The notes under the pieces are model-generated. The model was not told where the DNA came from and ran no database searches. It saw only the letters and a list, made by a program, of their open reading frames with translations. Below, piece by piece: positions 13,053 to 15,516 of a DNA stretch of 15,516 bases. The DNA lies in the NCBI GenBank assembly GCA_020350865.1, contig CP070726.1:2352243-2367758 (forward strand). Reading direction: 5' to 3'. Both the position numbers and the translations under genes were made by a program. Numbering within the stretch: the stretch's first letter is position 1; each line of letters starts with the position of its first letter. This DNA comes from Thermoplasmata archaeon (GTDB lineage: Archaea; Thermoplasmatota; Thermoplasmata; GCA-020350865).

Positions 13053-15516
13053 GAAGATCTAATTTTTATCCCTGCCGCTCCAAGATTCGAGAGATTTATG
13101 GATGCATTCGGAATAAATGGCCGTTACTATCCATATACCAGATACGATCCAGATTGCATAGCTCGACTGGTTAGGGAATTCGAGAAAGCTTATGAGAAAT
13201 TGGAGCAGGATGCCAGGAAAATGGCAAGGGAGCTGGAAAGGCTCCAGGATACCATTATAAACCAATGGAATAAGGCGAACAGGGATTTTGCCATAAACAT
13301 GATATTCAATATCGCAGCCATTGCCGCCTCCATTGCCACGGGAGGACTGGCGGGTATAGCAATCGGTGTCGCAATAGCTGGTGGGAAGATACTATACAAC
13401 GAATTGTCCGGCTCCGCCACATCCAGTGTAACACAGCAAGGAATGGAAACCGCAGTGGGAACCACAGTGGGACATTTTACGGGGGAGCACCTATCCGACA
13501 TGTACGGTAAGGCGGTGGGAAATGTATTAGGAAAGGGGCTTGGCGTTTTGGGCGGGATGTTCAGCAGTGTTCTCGATATCTTAAATCACGCGGATACAAT
13601 CGAGGGGTTCAGGAGAGCCATGAAGAAAATCAAGGATGAGTTGACTCCGCAACTGAGGGATTGGGTCAGAGAAACATATAATACCCTATTAAAAGCACTG
13701 CAGGACGCAATTGAGAAGTGGTGCAAGAGAAAGAAGATAGAAACTCCATCGACTACAACTGTTGTGGATGATACAGCAACAGAGATTGGGCATCTGGAAA
13801 CACCGCCTTCCACAACGGCACCGCCATCTACATCAGGTGATGCATCCACAACAGGTGTGGATCACAGGGATGTGGGTATTCACATCGATTCGGATGATCC
13901 GCCAATAGGTGTTGAGGTCCCGATTTTAGTGGAGGTCACAAACAACGGATTTGACACTACCGAAAACATCTCCCTTCACCTCAAGGTATTTAAGAAGAAC
14001 GTGACAAGGGATATCCTGCTGGTTGCCGACGAATCCGACGGTGCAAACATGTGGTTCGAGGAGGCCTTAAATGCACTGAACATCACCTACGATATCGTCT
14101 TTGTGGATACTGAATATACGCCGGTATTCACCGATGGGAACACCTCGACAAAGGATCTCGAGGACTACGATGTAATCCTCTGGGAGTGCAGCAATGATGC
14201 ATCAGGTACACTGAACGGGTCGGACAGGGACATCGCCCTTGCCCTTCCACCCGGCCTTCACGACACCGTCTTCGAGCACAAGACCGCCTCACTTGCACAA
14301 CAGGAGCTCGAGAAGTTCCTGGATGACGGAGGCTGCCTCTTTGTTGGAGGTGAGGGCATCATGAAGGAATGGCCCCAGACAAGTGGCACCCTGATGAGCG
14401 ATTACATGTTTGCTAACGGCTACGGAACCGATACCTTTGATTTAATGACCGACGGGGTTCCGGGAACCATTGGCGATGGGCTTTCCCTTGCGCTCAGTGG
14501 CGGAAACGGCTCGAACTTCGAGCTGAACTCAAGCAGCATACACTCGGTAAAACCCGGTGGCCAGGTGGACTTCCTGTTCGAGTGCGGCATCGCAGGAATC
14601 GAGGCTGATACAGGCAAAAACAAGACGGTTTTGTTCGCCTACGATTTCGATTCCATAGCCCTGTTCCTGGAAAGGACGCTGGTCATGAAACGGATTCTTG
14701 ACTTCCTTGACTGCCGGTACGGGGATGGAAACGGTACCCCTGAAGACGACCAGCCCAACAATGGTTGCCCCCCCATCACACCGGGCCATTCCACCACCGT
14801 ACCGCTTTCCACGGTATTCACAGCATCGGGAGATTATACTGTGGAGGTTGTTGTCATGCCCGGTGGTAACTATCCCGAAAACGATATTGCAGTGGGAAGC
14901 AAGTACGTTCCCTTCGACGATGCGCGCATCGACCGGTGCAATATCTATGATGGCGATTATGTAACACCAGGCGCACACGATGTTATAGTAACCCTGGCCA
15001 ATCATTTCGTGGATCGCACCTTTGATACCTCTATCATTCTGCAAAGATATGATGCATACATTTGGGTCGACGAAGAGTTCGATGATTGGTGTCCAGATAC
15101 AAATCCCTGTGGATGGACGCATTTTGCTGATCCCGTTTCCAATTACTACTGGGAATTTGGGACACGCTGGACACCGGAAGGTGATAATCCAATAGCCTTT
15201 CTCTATCCATTCTGGCTTGATGAACCCATTGATACGTATCTTATTTCACCACCTTGCGATCTAACCGGCACTGAACTGAGTTTTCTTTATGCAAGCGATT
15301 TTTCAGGTGAGAATCATACACTAGAGGTTAAACTTGCTTTGAATGCTGTGGCCCCCTACAGCAGGGCGAATTTCACAGAAACTTTATTGGTCCTGGACAA
15401 CAGCAGTCAACCAAATAATAACTGGTCTGCCCCCCTTGTCATTGATCTTTCACCGTATGTAGGCAATACGGTCAACATTGCCTTTTTCTACAATTCCACC
15501 AATGGAAGTGCCGCGG
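12801..15516 (+). CDS. Continuation of the RHS gene past the stop: core end plus large adhesin-like C-terminus (partial, possible pseudogene half)
   Basis: The RHS frame stays open for 905 codons to the window edge. It first completes the core: 'YDAFGQVISAY', 'TSREWDEETGLYYYRARYY', 'GRFLSQDPL', 'DPVNSIDPTG' (to 13052). Then come a charged coiled coil (about 13167-13257), a Gly/Ala/Ile-rich hydrophobic stretch (about 13299-13385), and a Thr/Pro/Ser linker (about 13740-13860). Next is a CARDB-like half (from 13869) with a large alpha/beta domain inserted (14007-14714), followed by its second half (to about 14912). A second CARDB-like half then leads into a segment starting 'EEFDDWCPDTNPCGWTHF', like choice-of-anchor-J adhesin domains, cut by the window edge. 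Independent starts are poor: the first in-frame GTG is at 12843 and the first ATG at 13098, neither with a clear ribosome site. Either this is the lost half of a nonsense-mutated gene, or the stop is read through or is a sequence error. Confidence 0.8.
14007..14714 (+). other. Alpha/beta domain (class I amidotransferase-like fold) inserted in a CARDB-like domain
   Basis: The segment begins 'RDILLVADESDGANMWFEEAL', continues 'DLEDYDVILWECS', 'LEKFLDDGGCLFVGGEG' and ends 'KTVLFAYDFDSI...MKRILDFLDC'. This pattern of strand, helix and glycine-rich turn resembles the ThuA/class I glutamine-amidotransferase-like folds found in secreted archaeal proteins. 'GGCLFVGGEG' sits where a nucleophile elbow would lie, but no convincing Cys-His-Glu triad can be assigned, so it may bind rather than catalyse. 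Confidence 0.5.

Noticed and set aside
14529..15122. Minus-strand frame of 197 codons at the end of the window
   Set aside because: The plus-strand frame here encodes recognisable CARDB-like and alpha/beta domain sequence in line with the RHS gene; the opposite frame shows no domain, signal or ribosome site.
13098..15516. Independent downstream gene starting at the first in-frame ATG after the TAA
   Set aside because: No Shine-Dalgarno site or promoter was seen, and such a start would discard the conserved RHS core end at 12801-13052, which is clearly coding.

Overview
The window looks like a piece of an uncultured archaeal chromosome, most likely Candidatus Thermoplasmatota. That placement is inference. 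It rests on promoters with TTTATATA-type boxes and at least one apparent leaderless start, large multidomain surface proteins rich in N-x-S/T sequons, a Gly-Leu-Thr-Asn repeat linker between zinc ribbons and a membrane helix, and secreted proteins ending in 'GWNLV' modules. There are no rRNA, tRNA, transposase or CRISPR sequences. Both window edges cut through genes.

Layout. (1) 1-5189, plus strand: a 5'-truncated gene for a giant membrane-anchored protein, joined by a 4-base ATGA overlap to a gene for a membrane protein that carries a full set of Cas4/RecB-like nuclease residues. The surface protein runs acidic region, two zinc ribbons, GLTN repeats, membrane helix, duplicated sugar-binding-like domains, lamin-tail domain, C-terminal membrane anchor. 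The nuclease fold is split: its first cysteine and motif histidine are at the N-terminus, the GRPD/EVK/QxxxY motifs and three cysteines at the C-terminus, and a four-fold repeated two-helix membrane hairpin lies between. (2) 5255-6045, minus strand: a small lipoprotein gene, with a promoter placed for leaderless transcription, overlapping a two-helix membrane protein gene. (3) 6159-6446, minus: a very basic Lys/Ala-rich coiled-coil protein. (4) 6528-8441, minus: a secreted PHP-fold (CehA/McbA-like) protein with FN3 and GWNLV modules, apparently lacking two metal ligands. (5) 8442-8744: a divergent promoter region that also holds a 32-codon ORF overlapping the next gene by ATGA. (6) 8745 to the window end, plus: a large RHS/YD-repeat protein, interrupted by one in-frame TAA at 12798-12800 inside the conserved RHS core. 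The same frame then stays open to the window end through the RHS core terminus, a helical/hydrophobic region, a Thr/Pro linker, CARDB-like halves with domains inserted in them, and a choice-of-anchor-J-like domain.

The genes read as a cell-envelope and surface-interaction region. The best candidate for something undescribed is the translationally coupled pair at 1-5189: a zinc-ribbon surface protein with a membrane-embedded Cas4-like nuclease. The second is the interrupted RHS protein, whose C-terminus looks adhesin-like rather than like a small toxin.
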